A stretch of DNA of 64,000 nucleotides from JAOPZW01 sp963803375 (GCA_963803375.1 CAWDMB010000001.1:310001-374000); one strand, 5' to 3'. Positions 42,718-56,953 are shown, counted from the stretch's first letter. The notes: generated by a model from the letters alone, not told the origin. Numbers and translations: made by a program.

Positions 42718-43476
42718 GTGACCTCGGTACGGACCTGGAGCGGCCCCGAGTACGACCGCCTCTCGACCGCCATGGAGGCGATGGGGCTCGCCGTCCTGGA
42801 GCGGCTCGAGCTGCGGGGCGACGAGACCGCGCTCGACGCCGGCTGCGGCTCGGGGCGCGTCACCGAGGCGCTCGTCGCGCGGCTTCCGCGGGGCCGCGTC
42901 ATCGGCATCGACGCCTCGGCCTCGATGATCGAGGCCGCCCGCGTGCGCCTCGGCGCGCGCGCCGACCTCCGCGTCGCCGACCTGGCGACGCTCGACCTCG
43001 GGGGCGAGCGCGTGGACGCCGTCCTCTCGACCGCGACGTTCCACTGGATCGCCGACCACGACGCGCTCTTCGCCGCGCTGCGGGGCGCGCTGCGCGACGG
43101 CGGGCGCCTCGTCGCCCAATGCGGCGGGCGCGGCAACATCGCCGCGGTGCACGCCGCGGCGGAGGCCACGATCGCCGAGGCGCGCTTCGCTGCGCACTTC
43201 GCGGGGTGGACGCGCCCGTGGCACTTCGCGGGCCCCGACGAGTCCGAGGCGCGGCTGCGGGCGGCCGGCTTCGCGACCGCGCGCGCGTGGCTCGAGCCGT
43301 GGCCCGTGACACCCGACGACGCCCGCGCCTTCCTCGCCGAGATCAACCTCGGCGCTCACCTGCAGCGGCTTCCCGAGGCCCTGCGCGACCCCTTCGTCGA
43401 CGCGGTGCTGCACCGGCTCGGCGGTCTCCCGCTGACGATCGACTACGTCCGCCTCAACCTCGACGCGACGGCGTAG
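42718..43476 (+). CDS. Class I SAM-dependent methyltransferase (trans-aconitate methyltransferase-like)
   Basis: 252 aa from GTG 42718. SAM-binding LDAGCGSGRVTEALVARLP, acidic GIDASASMIEAARVRL, and FHWIADHDALFAALRGALRD with GGRLVAQCGGRGN, all as in Tam and related small-molecule methyltransferases. Substrate unknown. Inserted between pth and mfd, and overlapping the convergent dinB by 34 bp at the 3' end. Confidence 0.88.
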   Translation: MTSVRTWSGPEYDRLSTAMEAMGLAVLERLELRGDETALDAGCGSGRVTEALVARLPRGRVIGIDASASMIEAARVRLGARADLRVADLATLDLGGERVDAVLSTATFHWIADHDALFAALRGALRDGGRLVAQCGGRGNIAAVHAAAEATIAEARFAAHFAGWTRPWHFAGPDESEARLRAAGFATARAWLEPWPVTPDDARAFLAEINLGAHLQRLPEALRDPFVDAVLHRLGGLPLTIDYVRLNLDATA

Positions 43477-44723
43477 GCCAGGGCCGCCTCCTCGGGCGCG
43501 AGCGACGCGGACAGGTCGCGGCCGCGGCCGAGCAGCGTCGCCCGGGTCACCGCGGACGGCCCGAAGCGGTCGCGCACCTCGTCGAGGATCGCGTCGAGCG
43601 CGGCGGCGCCGCGCCGCTCGAGCGGCAGCTCGAGCTGGACCGCGCCGCCGTGGCCGTCGAGGTTGGAGACCGTCACGCCCAGCAACGTGAGGCCGTGGCG
43701 CTCGATCGTCGGCATTGCCGCGGCCAGCAGCGCCCGCGCGGCGGCGAGGATCGTCTGGGTGGAGGCCGTCGGACCACACAGCGTGCGCGAGCGGCTCGCC
43801 CGCGAGAAGTCGTCGAAGCGCAGGCGCAGCACCACGGTGCGCCCGACGCGCCCGGAGGACCGCATCCGGCGCGTGACGCGGTCGACGAGGGCGACGAGGA
43901 CGGCGTCGAGGGCGTCCGGGGAGCGCGACGGGTGCCGGCGCGCGGACTGCGAGCCGATCGAGCGTCGGCGTCGGCGCGGCTTCACGGGGCGCGGGTCGCG
44001 CCCGTGCGCGACCGCGTGCAGGTGCCGGCCGCTCGCCTTGCCGACGATCCCGACCAGCGCCGCCTCGGTCAGCCGGGCCAGCTCGCCGACGGTCGTGATG
44101 CCGTGACGGTGCAGCCTCGGCGCGGTGACTCGCCCGACGCCCCACAGCCGCTCGACCGGCAGGAGGTGTAGGAAGGCGAGCTCGGCGCCGGGCGGGATCA
44201 CGAGGAGGCCGTCGGGCTTGGCCACGCCGCTCGCCACCTTGGCCAGCAGCTTCGTCCTCGCCACGCCGACCGTGATCGCCAGGCCGACGCGCTCGCGCAC
44301 CTCGCGCCGCAGCCGCCCGGCGATCTCGATCGGCGGGCCCGAGAGCCGCCGCATGCCGCGGACGTCGAGGAACGCCTCGTCGATCGAGAGCCGCTCGACC
44401 AGCGGCGTGGTCTCGTCGAAGATCGCCGAGACGGCCCGGCTCGCCTCGACGTAGGCGGCGAAGCGCGGGGGCACGACGACCGCGTGCGGGCACAGCCGGC
44501 GCGCCCGCGCGCCGCCCATGGCCGAGCGGACGCCGTGCGCGCGCGCCTCGTAGCTGGCCGCGAGCACGACCCCGCCGCCGACGATCACCGGCTGCCCGCG
44601 CAGGCGCGGGTCGTCGCGCTGCTCGACGGCGGCGAAGAAGGCGTCGAGATCGGCGTGGAGGATGGTGGCCTCGGTGGCGGACACGAACACATGTTCGCTC
44701 TTGGGAGCGACGGAATCGACCAT
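43443..44723 (-). CDS. dinB: DNA polymerase IV (Y-family)
   Basis: 426 aa from the outermost start, ATG 44723. Palm motifs ILHADLDAFFAAVEQ and RLSIDEAFLDV hold the catalytic acids; thumb GVARTKLLAKVASGVAKPDG; little finger follows with QLELPL, which may be a clamp-binding site. Bypasses lesions with low fidelity. A mycobacterial-type SOS box (44684-44697) lies inside codons 9-14, so the true start may be GTG 44684 (VSATEATILHADLD) or the box sits early in the coding region. Confidence 0.93.
   Translation of the reverse strand: MVDSVAPKSEHVFVSATEATILHADLDAFFAAVEQRDDPRLRGQPVIVGGGVVLAASYEARAHGVRSAMGGARARRLCPHAVVVPPRFAAYVEASRAVSAIFDETTPLVERLSIDEAFLDVRGMRRLSGPPIEIAGRLRREVRERVGLAITVGVARTKLLAKVASGVAKPDGLLVIPPGAELAFLHLLPVERLWGVGRVTAPRLHRHGITTVGELARLTEAALVGIVGKASGRHLHAVAHGRDPRPVKPRRRRRSIGSQSARRHPSRSPDALDAVLVALVDRVTRRMRSSGRVGRTVVLRLRFDDFSRASRSRTLCGPTASTQTILAAARALLAAAMPTIERHGLTLLGVTVSNLDGHGGAVQLELPLERRGAAALDAILDEVRDRFGPSAVTRATLLGRGRDLSASLAPEEAALAYAVASRLRRT
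44684..44697. promoter_or_regulatory. LexA (SOS) box
   Basis: CGAAC-ACAT-GTTCG matches the core CGAAC-N4-GTTCG of the actinobacterial LexA site exactly. It is between dinB (minus) and mfd (plus); a TAGAGT hexamer at 44725-44730 is a possible -10 for mfd. Confidence 0.7.
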
Positions 44724-44781
44724 CTAGAGTGGACTTCGGACGGCCGCGCGGGGTCCGAGCGCGGTCGCTGCGCCTGCCCAC

Positions 44782-48168
<3,387 letters not shown>

Positions 48169-48323
48169 GCCGCGACGCGACGCGACGCGCCGGCAGGATG
48201 GCGCGCCCCAGCGTGCCAACGTGCTCGCCGCGCGTCCACGGGCCACGACGCACGCCGGCGCCCGGCGAGCGACGAGCCGCTACCCTGGGCCGCAGCCCGG
48301 CATCGACCTCTCGCTCTGAACCC

Positions 48324-49481
48324 ATGAAGCTGTTCCTCATCTCGGCGCTCAGCGCCTTTTTTGTGGCCGCGATCGCTCTCGGCCTCGTCGCCTGCGGAGG
48401 CGACGGTGGCGTCCCCGGCAACGCCGTGGCCAAGATCGACGACGAGTCGATCGAGCGCGGGACGTTCGACCACTGGATGCGGATCGCGGCCGTCGGCTCG
48501 GCCGCGCAGTCCGGGCAGCGGCAGGGCGCCGCGACGACGAAGGTGCCCGACGCGCCCGAGTTCGAGCAGTGCATAGCCGAGAAGCGCAAGGCGGCGGGCA
48601 AGCCGGCCAAGGGCCAGCCCAAGCAGACCGACGCGCAGTTCAAGCAGCAGTGCCAGCAGAGCTACGACCAGCTGCGCGACCAGGTGCTGCAGTTCCTCAT
48701 CCGCGCCACCTGGCTCGACAAGGAGGCCGCGCGCCAGGACGTCAAGGTCACCGACCAGGACGTCCAGAAGTCGATCGACGCGATCAAGAAGCAGCAGTTC
48801 CCCAAGGCCGGCGACTACGAGAAGTACATCCGCGGCGTCGGCCTCACGAACGCCGACGTGCTCTTCCAGCAGCGCACGCAACTGCTCGAGCAGAAGATCA
48901 CCCGGAAGGTCACGAAGGGCAAGGACAGGGTCACCGACGCCCAGAGCCAGGCCTACTACGACAAGAACAAGGCGCGCTTCGCGACGCCGCAGCGCCGCGA
49001 CCTGCTCATCGTCCTCACGAAGGACGAGGCGACGGCGAAGAAGGCGAAGGCCGCGCTGCGGTCCGGCCAGCCGTGGGCGAAGGTCGCCAAGCAGTACTCG
49101 ATCGACGGGCAGTCCCGCAAGAAGGGCGGCAAGCTCGCCGGCGTGGCCAAGGGCCAGCAGGAGAAGGCGTTCGACACCGCGGCCTTCTCCGCTCCGAAGG
49201 GCAAGCTCGTCGGCCCGGTCAAGACGCAGTTCGGCTGGTACGTCCTGAAGGTCACGAAGATCGCCCCGGCCAAGCAGCAGTCGCTGGCCGACTCGAAGGC
49301 CTCGATCAAGCAGATCCTCGCCTCCGAGAACCAGCAGAAGGCGCTCAAGAGCTTCGGCGAGGACTACCGCAAGCGCTACAAGGACAAGACCGACTGCCGC
49401 GACGGCTACGTCGTGCAGGACTGCTCCAACGCCCCCAAGCAGTCCAAGAAGCAGACGACGCAGACGACGACGCAGCCGTAG
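48324..49481 (+). CDS. Lipoprotein foldase, SurA/PrsA-like with parvulin PPIase domain
   Basis: 385 aa. Lipoprotein signal with lipobox LVAC (Cys24), SurA-N-like helical domain (KIDDESIERGTFDHWMRIA), and parvulin domain about residues 230-325 (RRDLLIVLTKDEATAKKAK, FSAPKGKLVGPVKTQFGWYV). The Lys/Gln-rich tail ends KKQTTQTTTQP. Unusually Lys-rich for this GC level. Folds exported proteins outside the membrane. Lies between mfd and mazG as in related genomes. Confidence 0.9.
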   Translation: MKLFLISALSAFFVAAIALGLVACGGDGGVPGNAVAKIDDESIERGTFDHWMRIAAVGSAAQSGQRQGAATTKVPDAPEFEQCIAEKRKAAGKPAKGQPKQTDAQFKQQCQQSYDQLRDQVLQFLIRATWLDKEAARQDVKVTDQDVQKSIDAIKKQQFPKAGDYEKYIRGVGLTNADVLFQQRTQLLEQKITRKVTKGKDRVTDAQSQAYYDKNKARFATPQRRDLLIVLTKDEATAKKAKAALRSGQPWAKVAKQYSIDGQSRKKGGKLAGVAKGQQEKAFDTAAFSAPKGKLVGPVKTQFGWYVLKVTKIAPAKQQSLADSKASIKQILASENQQKALKSFGEDYRKRYKDKTDCRDGYVVQDCSNAPKQSKKQTTQTTTQP

Positions 49482-49493
49482 TCTCGGGGCTCG

Positions 49494-50278
49494 ATGCCCG
49501 CTGACCGCGAGCCCGACGTCGCCGCCGCCGTCGCGCGTCTCGACGCGCTGACGCGCCGCCTGCGCCGCGAGTGCCCGTGGGACCGCGAGCAGGACGAGCG
49601 CTCGATCGTCCCGCACACCGTCGAGGAGGCCTACGAGCTCGCCGACGCCGCCCACGCCGGTGACGACGCCAAGCTCCTGGACGAGCTCGGCGACGTGCTC
49701 TTCCAGGTCCACTTCCTCTCGCTGCTGCTCGAGGAGCGCGGCGCCGGCGACCTGGCCGCCGTCGCCGAGCACTGTCGCCAGAAGCTCATCCGCCGCCACC
49801 CGCACGTGTTTGCAGCGGGCCGGGACGTCGAGGTCGAGAACGCCGCCCAGGTCCTGCGCACCTGGGACCGGATCAAGCGCTCCGAGCCGGGTCGCGAGGA
49901 CGGCATCTTCGGCGACGTGCCCGAGAGCCTGCCGGCGCTCCTGCACGCCCGCAAGGTCCAGCGCCGCGTCGCCTCCGGCGGCTTCGACGCCGACCGCGTC
50001 CCCTACGACGCCGTGAGCGCCGAGCTCGAGGCGCTCGAGGCGGCCGCGGGTGACCGCGAGGCCGCCTTCGAGGAGGTCGGCGACGTCCTCTTCGCCGCGG
50101 TCAACGTCGCGCGCAAGCTCCGCGTCGATCCCGAGCTCGCGCTGCGCGCGGCGTCGGGGCGCTTCCGCGGCCGGATCGAGGCGGCCGAGGCGCTGGCTGC
50201 GCGCGCCGGCCGGCCGTGGGAGGATCTGGGGCCCGCCGACAAACTGTCCTTCTACGCCCAAGCGAGGTTGCACGAGGC

Positions 50279-50282
<4 letters not shown>
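49494..50282 (+). CDS. mazG: Nucleoside triphosphate pyrophosphohydrolase MazG
   Basis: 262 aa. Two MazG helical modules: ECPWDREQDERSIVPHTVEE then ELGDVLFQVHFLSLL (EExxE/ExxD Mg sites), and a second AAFEEVGDVLFAAVNVARKL. Hydrolyses NTPs to NMP and pyrophosphate, cleaning pools and modulating stress signalling. Stop overlaps the eno ATG (ATGA). Confidence 0.95.
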
Positions 50283-51553
<1,271 letters not shown>

Positions 51554-51622
51554 CCCGCGCCGGAGCCTGAACGCGCGCCGTCGCGGGCAGGAACGGCGCC
51601 GGCGGGACCGAACCCGACCGTG

Positions 51623-51955
51623 ATGGCCGCCGCCCCCGTCGCCGCCCGCCCGCGTCCGCGCCGCGCCCGCCGTGGCATCCGCTGGGACCGCCTGTCGCGC
51701 GTGGCGCTGCTCGGCGTGCTCGTGGCGCTCGTGGCCCTCTACGTCGGGCCGGCGCTCTCGTACGTCTCGACCGTGCGCGAGGCCGGTCAGCGCCGCGCGG
51801 CCGTCGCCGCGCTGCAGCGCGAGCACGCGCGGCTGCTCGCCCGCCGCGAGGCGCTGCGCGGCGTCGGCGCGGCCGAGCGCGAGGCGCGCCGGATGGGCAT
51901 GATCCGGCCGGGCGAGCGTCCGTACGTCGTCGAGCATCTGCCGGCGGGCCCCTGA
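51623..51955 (+). CDS. FtsB/DivIC-family septum formation initiator
   Basis: 110 aa from ATG 51623 (GTG 51620 is one codon up). Basic Arg-rich cytoplasmic start, one transmembrane helix (VALLGVLVALVALYVGPALS), then a coiled coil (EAGQRRAAVAALQREHARLL) and the short conserved end MGMIRPGERPYVV. Part of the FtsB-FtsL-FtsQ divisome complex. Confidence 0.9.
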   Translation: MAAAPVAARPRPRRARRGIRWDRLSRVALLGVLVALVALYVGPALSYVSTVREAGQRRAAVAALQREHARLLARREALRGVGAAEREARRMGMIRPGERPYVVEHLPAGP

Positions 51956-52069
51956 GCGCACCGGCGTCGCGGCCGACGAGACGCCGGCCCGCGGCGAACG
52001 ACCGAGCCTCCGTAGCTCGCCGCAGGCCCGCGGCGGAGAAGCGCCGATGCCCCTCCGTCGGGCCCGTCG

Positions 52070-52075
52070 TACCGT
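52070..52075 (+). promoter_or_regulatory. -10 TACCGT of the universal stress gene
   Basis: Ends 6 bases before ATG 52082. Confidence 0.5.
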
Positions 52076-52081
52076 CGGCGC

Positions 52082-52996
52082 ATGTCCTCCCCGCTCATCG
52101 TCGGCGTCGACGGACGCGCCGGCGGCCGCGATGCGATCGCGCTCGCCGCGCTGCTCCAGCGCGTCCTGGGCGGCGAGCTCGTCGCCGTGCACGCCCATCC
52201 CTATGAGCTCTTCGTCGCCGACGGCGACGACGACGGCTATGACCGGCTCATGCACGACGAGGCGCAGCGGCGCCTCGAGGCGGAGCTCGCCGCGACCGGG
52301 ATCGCGGCGCGGTCCCTCGCCGTGCTCGACGGCTCCCCGGCGCGCGCGCTCCAGCTCGCCGCCGAGCGCGAGGGGGCCGACTACATCGTCGTGGGGTCCG
52401 CGCACCGCGGGCCGCTCGGGCGCCTGACGCTCGGAGATGTCGCCGCGAGCACGCTGCACGCGGCGCCGTGTGCGGTCGCCGTCGCGCCCCACGGCTTCGC
52501 CTCCGCCACGCGGGCGCTGGGCGAGATCGGCGTCGGGTTCGACGGCGAGCCCGAGGCGTTCGGGGCGCTCGTGGTCGCCGAGCAGCTCGCCGTGGCGGCC
52601 CGGGCCCGGCTGCGCGTCATCGCCGTCGCGCGGCCGGCGACCGCGCCCGACCCCTGGATCGCGCCCACGGTCGACTGGACGGAGCGGGCCGAGGCCGAGC
52701 GCCGGCACGCCCGGCAGCTCGTCGACGAGCGGGTCGCGGAGCTGAGCGTCCCGACCATCGGCGACGTCCTCGTCGGGCGGCCGGCCGACGAGCTCGTCGC
52801 CGTCTCACACGACCTCGATCTGCTCGTCGTCGGCTCGCGCGGCTTCGGTCCGCTGCGGCGCCTGCTGCTCGGCAGCACCTCGAACCGGCTCGTCCGAGCC
52901 GCGGCGTGCCCCGTCGTCGTGCTGCCCCGGGGCGCGCATGCGGGCCGCCGGGAGGGGGCGACCGCTCCCTCGACCGCGGAGGCCGGGGTCCCGTGA
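52082..52996 (+). CDS. Universal stress protein, tandem UspA domains
   Basis: 304 aa with two Usp folds: IVGVDGRAGGRDAIALAALL ... VVGSAHRGPLGRLTLGDVAA (ATP-binding G-x2-G-x9-G-[ST]) and IGVGFDGEPEAFGALVVAEQ ... VVGSRGFGPLRRLLLGSTSN. Two-domain Usps of actinobacteria bind ATP or cAMP and act in hypoxia and persistence. Stop overlaps the next gene's GTG (GTGA), linking it to the FAD oxidoreductase. Confidence 0.93.
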   Translation: MSSPLIVGVDGRAGGRDAIALAALLQRVLGGELVAVHAHPYELFVADGDDDGYDRLMHDEAQRRLEAELAATGIAARSLAVLDGSPARALQLAAEREGADYIVVGSAHRGPLGRLTLGDVAASTLHAAPCAVAVAPHGFASATRALGEIGVGFDGEPEAFGALVVAEQLAVAARARLRVIAVARPATAPDPWIAPTVDWTERAEAERRHARQLVDERVAELSVPTIGDVLVGRPADELVAVSHDLDLLVVGSRGFGPLRRLLLGSTSNRLVRAAACPVVVLPRGAHAGRREGATAPSTAEAGVP

Positions 52997-54147
52997 AGGT
53001 CGTCGTCGCCGGCGCCGGCGTCGGGGGGCTCGAGGCGCTCGTCGCCCTGCGCTCGCTCGCCGCGGAGCGCGTCGAGCTCGAGCTCATCGCCCCCGAGGAC
53101 GAGTTCACGCTGCGCGCCCTCGACGTCTTCGAGCCGTTCGGCGGCGGACATCCCCGGCGCTATCCGCTCGACGAGCTGACCGCCGAGCTCGGCGTCGCGC
53201 GCCGGCGCGACGTGGTCGCGCGCGTCGACGCGCCGGCTTACGAGCTCGCGCTCGGCCGGGGTGGGCGCGTGGCCTACGACGCGCTCGTGCTCGCCGTGGG
53301 CGCGGTGCCCTATCCCGCCTTCGAGCACGGGACGTCGTTCGACCGGGCGGACGAGCTCGAGGACTTCCGCTCGCTGTTGGGCGACGTCTTCGCCGGGCTC
53401 GCCGACGACGTCGCGGTCGTCGTCCCCGAGGGCGTGAGCTGGACGCTGCCCGCCTACGAGCTCGCGCTCATGATCGCTGCCCACGGCGCGAGGCGACCGG
53501 ACGATGGGTCGCCCGTCACGCTCATCACGGCCGAGCACGAGCCGCTCGAGAGCTTCGGCCCGCCCGCCGCGGCGATGATCCGCGAGGCGTTGACGGGGGC
53601 GCGCGTGGCGCTCGTCACCGGCGCGCGGCCCGACGTGCCGACCGACGCAGTCGTCGCGCTCGTGCCTGACCGCCAGCAGCGCTTCGACCGGATCGTCCAC
53701 CTGCCGCTGCAGGCCGGCCCGCGCCTGCCCGGCGTGCCGTGCGACGCCGGAGGCTTCATCCGCGTGGACGAGCACCTGCGCGTGCTCGGCGCAGCGGACG
53801 TCTTTGCGGTCGGTGACGCCACGACGAGCGTGCTCAAGCAGGGCGGCCTGGCCGCCCAGCAGGCCGACGCGGTCGCGCAGGCGATCGCCTGGCCGGTCGT
53901 CGGCGGGCGCCCGCCCGAGCCCTATCGCCCGGTCCTGCGGGCGCTGCTGCGCACGACGAACGGGCCGCGCTACCTGCGGGCCGATCCGCCCGGCGGCCTG
54001 GGGGCGTGCGCCGTCTCCGAGCAGCCGCTGTGGTGGCCGCCGAGCAAGGTGGCCTCGCGCTGGCTGACGCCGTGGCTGGCCACGCGCGACCTCGCGGGAC
54101 GGACGCCCGCCGAGGCGCCGCCGGGCGGCGCAGCCCCGCGGCCGTAG
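52993..54147 (+). CDS. NAD(P)/FAD-dependent oxidoreductase (sulfide:quinone/NDH-2-like), copy 1
   Basis: 384 aa from GTG 52993. Rossmann FAD loop VVVAGAGVGGLEALVALRSL, second dinucleotide region DDVAVVVPEGVSWTLPAYEL, and FAD-tail AADVFAVGDATTSVLKQGGL. The C-terminus QPLWWPPSKVASRWLTPWL is shared with the gene at 54216. No redox-active CxxC pair is visible, unlike classical SQR, so the electron donor is uncertain. Membrane-surface flavoenzyme feeding quinones is inference. Confidence 0.87.
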   Translation: MKVVVAGAGVGGLEALVALRSLAAERVELELIAPEDEFTLRALDVFEPFGGGHPRRYPLDELTAELGVARRRDVVARVDAPAYELALGRGGRVAYDALVLAVGAVPYPAFEHGTSFDRADELEDFRSLLGDVFAGLADDVAVVVPEGVSWTLPAYELALMIAAHGARRPDDGSPVTLITAEHEPLESFGPPAAAMIREALTGARVALVTGARPDVPTDAVVALVPDRQQRFDRIVHLPLQAGPRLPGVPCDAGGFIRVDEHLRVLGAADVFAVGDATTSVLKQGGLAAQQADAVAQAIAWPVVGGRPPEPYRPVLRALLRTTNGPRYLRADPPGGLGACAVSEQPLWWPPSKVASRWLTPWLATRDLAGRTPAEAPPGGAAPRP

Positions 54148-54215
54148 TCGCTGCGGCGCATCGTGCGGCGATCTGCGGATGGCCCGTGGAGAAGCTCGTG
54201 CGACGCTGCGGGGGT

Positions 54216-55409
54216 ATGGCTGGCGCTTGTGTTCGTGTCGTCATCGCCGGCGGCGGCGTCGCCGGCCTCGAGGCGCTCCTGGCGCTGCGAGCGCTCGCGG
54301 GCGACCGCGTCGAGCTGACCCTGGTCGCCGCGCAGGAGGACTTCGTCTATCGCCCGCTGGCGGTGGCCGAGCCGTTCGCGCTCGGCCGCGCTCACCGGAC
54401 GCCGTTGGCCGACGCGACCCGGGAGGTGGGCGCCGAGCTCGTCATCGCCGCCGTGCGCACCGTCGACGTCGACGCGCGCGAGGCCGAGCTCGACGGGGGC
54501 CGGCGACTGTCCTACGACGCGCTCGTGCTGGCGCTCGGCGCCGACACCGAGCCCGCCTTCGACGACGTCATGACGTGGACGGACCGCTCGGGCGTCGAGG
54601 CGATCGGCGGGCTCATGCGCGACCTCGAGGAGGGCTACAGCTCGAGCCTCGCCATCGTCATCCCCCCGGGGCCGGGCTGGCCGCTGCCGGGCTACGAGCT
54701 CGCGCTGCTCATGAGCCACCAGGCGCGGGGGATGGGCATGGAGCCCAACGTGACGCTCGTGACGCCCGAGCAGACGCCGCTGGCGGCCTTCGGTCCGCTC
54801 GCCTCCGAGGCCGTCGCCACCGAACTGGAGCTGGCGGGGGTGAAGCTCGAGGCCGGCTCCTACGCGGCGGTCGAACGCCGCGCCGTCGTGCTTCGCCCGT
54901 CGGGCCGGCGGGTGACGGCCGACCGCATCGTGGCGCTGCCGCGCCTGCGGGGCCGCGCTCCCGCCGGCGTGCCGTCGGGAGCCGAGGGCTTCATCGCGGT
55001 CGACCCGCACGGCCGCGTCATCGGGGCCGAGCACGTGTGGGCGGCCGGCGACGGCATCGACTTCCCAGTGAAGTTCGGTGGGCTCGCAGCGGGGCAGGCC
55101 GACGCGGTCGCGGCCGACATCGCCGCCGACGCGGGCGCGCTCGTCGAGCGCACGCCGTTTCGGCCCGTGTTGCGCGGACGGCTGCTCACGGGCGGCCGCG
55201 ACCGCTTCGTGCGCTTCGACGCCTCGGGCGGCGGTGGGGGCGGGCGGACCGGGCCGCAGCCGCTGTGGTGGCCGCCCGGCAAGGTCGCGGGACGCTGGCT
55301 GGCGCCGTGGTTGGCCGCGCGCGACGACGCGGCCGTCGGCGACCAGCTGCCGCACGTGGGCGGCCTGGCCGTGCAGACCGACCTCATGCAGGACGTCATC
55401 GCGACCTGA
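54216..55409 (+). CDS. NAD(P)/FAD-dependent oxidoreductase, copy 2
   Basis: 397 aa from ATG 54216; the frame is open upstream but VVIAGGGVAGLEALLALRAL should begin near the start. Same plan as copy 1: VLALGADTEPAF, IPPGPGWPLPGYELALLM, GAEHVWAAGDGIDFPVKFGG, and tail QPLWWPPGKVAGRWLAPWLA. The two are tandem paralogues 68 bases apart; a third, broken relative begins at 56950. Confidence 0.87.
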   Translation: MAGACVRVVIAGGGVAGLEALLALRALAGDRVELTLVAAQEDFVYRPLAVAEPFALGRAHRTPLADATREVGAELVIAAVRTVDVDAREAELDGGRRLSYDALVLALGADTEPAFDDVMTWTDRSGVEAIGGLMRDLEEGYSSSLAIVIPPGPGWPLPGYELALLMSHQARGMGMEPNVTLVTPEQTPLAAFGPLASEAVATELELAGVKLEAGSYAAVERRAVVLRPSGRRVTADRIVALPRLRGRAPAGVPSGAEGFIAVDPHGRVIGAEHVWAAGDGIDFPVKFGGLAAGQADAVAADIAADAGALVERTPFRPVLRGRLLTGGRDRFVRFDASGGGGGGRTGPQPLWWPPGKVAGRWLAPWLAARDDAAVGDQLPHVGGLAVQTDLMQDVIAT

Positions 55410-55476
55410 CGACTGCCGCCGCGCCGAGCGCGCCTCCGCCCGAGGCTCGCGCCTTCGCGGGCGAGTACGGAGCGCG

Positions 55477-55494
55477 TCCCGTGGTCCGACGGGA
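55477..55494. promoter_or_regulatory. Inverted repeat TCCCGT-N6-ACGGGA upstream of the ADH gene
   Basis: Perfect 6-bp arms with spacer GGTCCG, 77 bases before ATG 55572. The layout recalls dormancy-regulator boxes but the sequence is different; possible site for the NarL-type regulator at 59964. Confidence 0.4.
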
Positions 55495-55571
55495 TGACAG
55501 CGCCCGCCCCCGCTGCGACGGTCCTGCGGCAGGCTGCCCGCAATCGCCCCGCGCACGACGAGGAGAGATCC

Positions 55572-56633
55572 ATGACCGACATCGAGACGCGGCCGCCCTC
55601 CGCGGCCGCCACGCCCCGCGCGTACCGCGCGGCCGTGGTGCACGAATTCGGGGCGCCGCTCACCGTGGACGACGTCCCGGCGCCGGCGCTCGCGGCCAAC
55701 CAGGTCCGCGTGCGCGTGGAGGCGACGGGGCTCTGCCACACCGACATCCACGCCGCCAACGGCGACTGGCCGGTCAAGCCGTCGCCGCCGTTCATCCCCG
55801 GCCACGAGGGGATCGGGATCGTCACCGAGCTCGGTCCCGGCGCGACGGAGGTCGCGATCGGCGACCGCGTCGCGATGCCGTGGCTGGGCTACGCCTGCGG
55901 CACCTGCGACCACTGCGTGTCGGGGTGGGAGACGCTCTGCCTCGAGCAGCAGAACATGGGCTACTCGATCGACGGCGGGTTCGGCGAGGAGGCGGTCGCC
56001 TACAGCCGCTACGTCGTCAAGGTGCCCGACGGCATCGATCCGTTCGACGCCGCGCCGCTGGCGTGCGCGGGCGTGACGACGTACAAGGCGGTCAAGGTCG
56101 CCGGGATCCGCTCGTCGGATCTCGTCGCCGTCTTCGGCGTCGGCGGCCTGGGCCATCTCGCGATCCAGTACGCCGAGATCGCGGGCGGGCGCGTCGTCGC
56201 CGTCGACCTCGTCGACGACAAGCTCGAGCTCGCGCGCGAGCTGGGCGCGGAGTTCACGGTGAACGCGACCAAGGAGGACCCCGTCGAGGCGATCCAGCGC
56301 CTCGGCGGCGCCGACCAGGCGATCGCGCTGGCGGTGTCCCCGCGCGCCTTCGAGCAGGCCTACCGCTCGCTGCGCCGCGGCGGCAAGCTCGTCTTCGTCG
56401 CCCTGCCCGCCGACAACGAGGTCAAGGTGCCGATCTTCGAGACCGTCCTGAACGGCATCACGATCGTCGGCTCGATCGTCGGCACGCGCACCGACCTGCG
56501 TGAGGTCTACGAGCTCCACGCGGCCGGGCGCACGACCGTCACCCGCGAGGTCCGTCCGCTGGCCGAGGTCAACGCGGCGATCGGCGACGTCGAGGCCGGG
56601 CGGGTCACGGCGCGGGTCGTCCTCGAGCCCTAG
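55572..56633 (+). CDS. Zinc-dependent alcohol dehydrogenase, AdhP-like
   Basis: 353 aa from ATG 55572, AGGAGAG upstream. Catalytic zinc ligands in GLCHTDIHAANGDW and PGHEGIGIV, structural zinc in CGTCDHCVSGWETLC, NAD loop FGVGGLGHLAIQYA, proton relay region as in AdhP. Oxidises or forms primary alcohols such as ethanol; probably a fermentative reductant sink with the surrounding stress genes. Confidence 0.94.
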   Translation: MTDIETRPPSAAATPRAYRAAVVHEFGAPLTVDDVPAPALAANQVRVRVEATGLCHTDIHAANGDWPVKPSPPFIPGHEGIGIVTELGPGATEVAIGDRVAMPWLGYACGTCDHCVSGWETLCLEQQNMGYSIDGGFGEEAVAYSRYVVKVPDGIDPFDAAPLACAGVTTYKAVKVAGIRSSDLVAVFGVGGLGHLAIQYAEIAGGRVVAVDLVDDKLELARELGAEFTVNATKEDPVEAIQRLGGADQAIALAVSPRAFEQAYRSLRRGGKLVFVALPADNEVKVPIFETVLNGITIVGSIVGTRTDLREVYELHAAGRTTVTREVRPLAEVNAAIGDVEAGRVTARVVLEP

Positions 56634-56638
56634 GGCGG

Positions 56639-56953
56639 TTGTCCGAGAGCCCACAGGCCCGCACCTCCGGCCGGGACGGCGCGCGCGAGGCGTCGTCCCG
56701 GCCGGTTCCCCGCTGCGCCCGCTGTCTCGGGCGGGTCGGGGTCTACGAGCCGCTGTGGTGGCGACGGCCCGACGGCTGCCTGATCCGCTCCGGTTGGCTC
56801 GAGCTGCGCGACGATCCGCGGCTCGCGGACCCGGCGTCCCGGATCTTCCACCTCGCCTGCGCCGGGCCGGGCGACGTGACGCGGCGGGGCGGCGCGGCCC
56901 CGGGGAAGGCACGGATCGCCGGCGCGCGGACCGTCCCTACGGTCAGGGCATGA
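56639..56953 (+). CDS. Small zinc-finger-like conserved protein
   Basis: 104 aa from TTG 56639, 5 bases after the ADH stop. PVPRCARCLGRVGVYEPLWW has a CxxC, followed by DGCLIRSGWLELRDDP and SRIFHLACAGPGD, giving four cysteines plus His, a likely single zinc site. Similar proteins occur in relatives; function unknown. It runs 4 bases into the broken FAD gene. Confidence 0.62.
   Translation: MSESPQARTSGRDGAREASSRPVPRCARCLGRVGVYEPLWWRRPDGCLIRSGWLELRDDPRLADPASRIFHLACAGPGDVTRRGGAAPGKARIAGARTVPTVRA
56938..56943 (+). promoter_or_regulatory. -10 TACGGT of the broken FAD gene
   Basis: Ends 6 bases before ATG 56950; the decayed gene kept its promoter. Confidence 0.45.

Noticed and set aside
52993..55409. 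True sulfide:quinone reductases
   Set aside because: The conserved redox cysteines of SQR are not visible in either protein; only the general FAD/NAD fold is supported.
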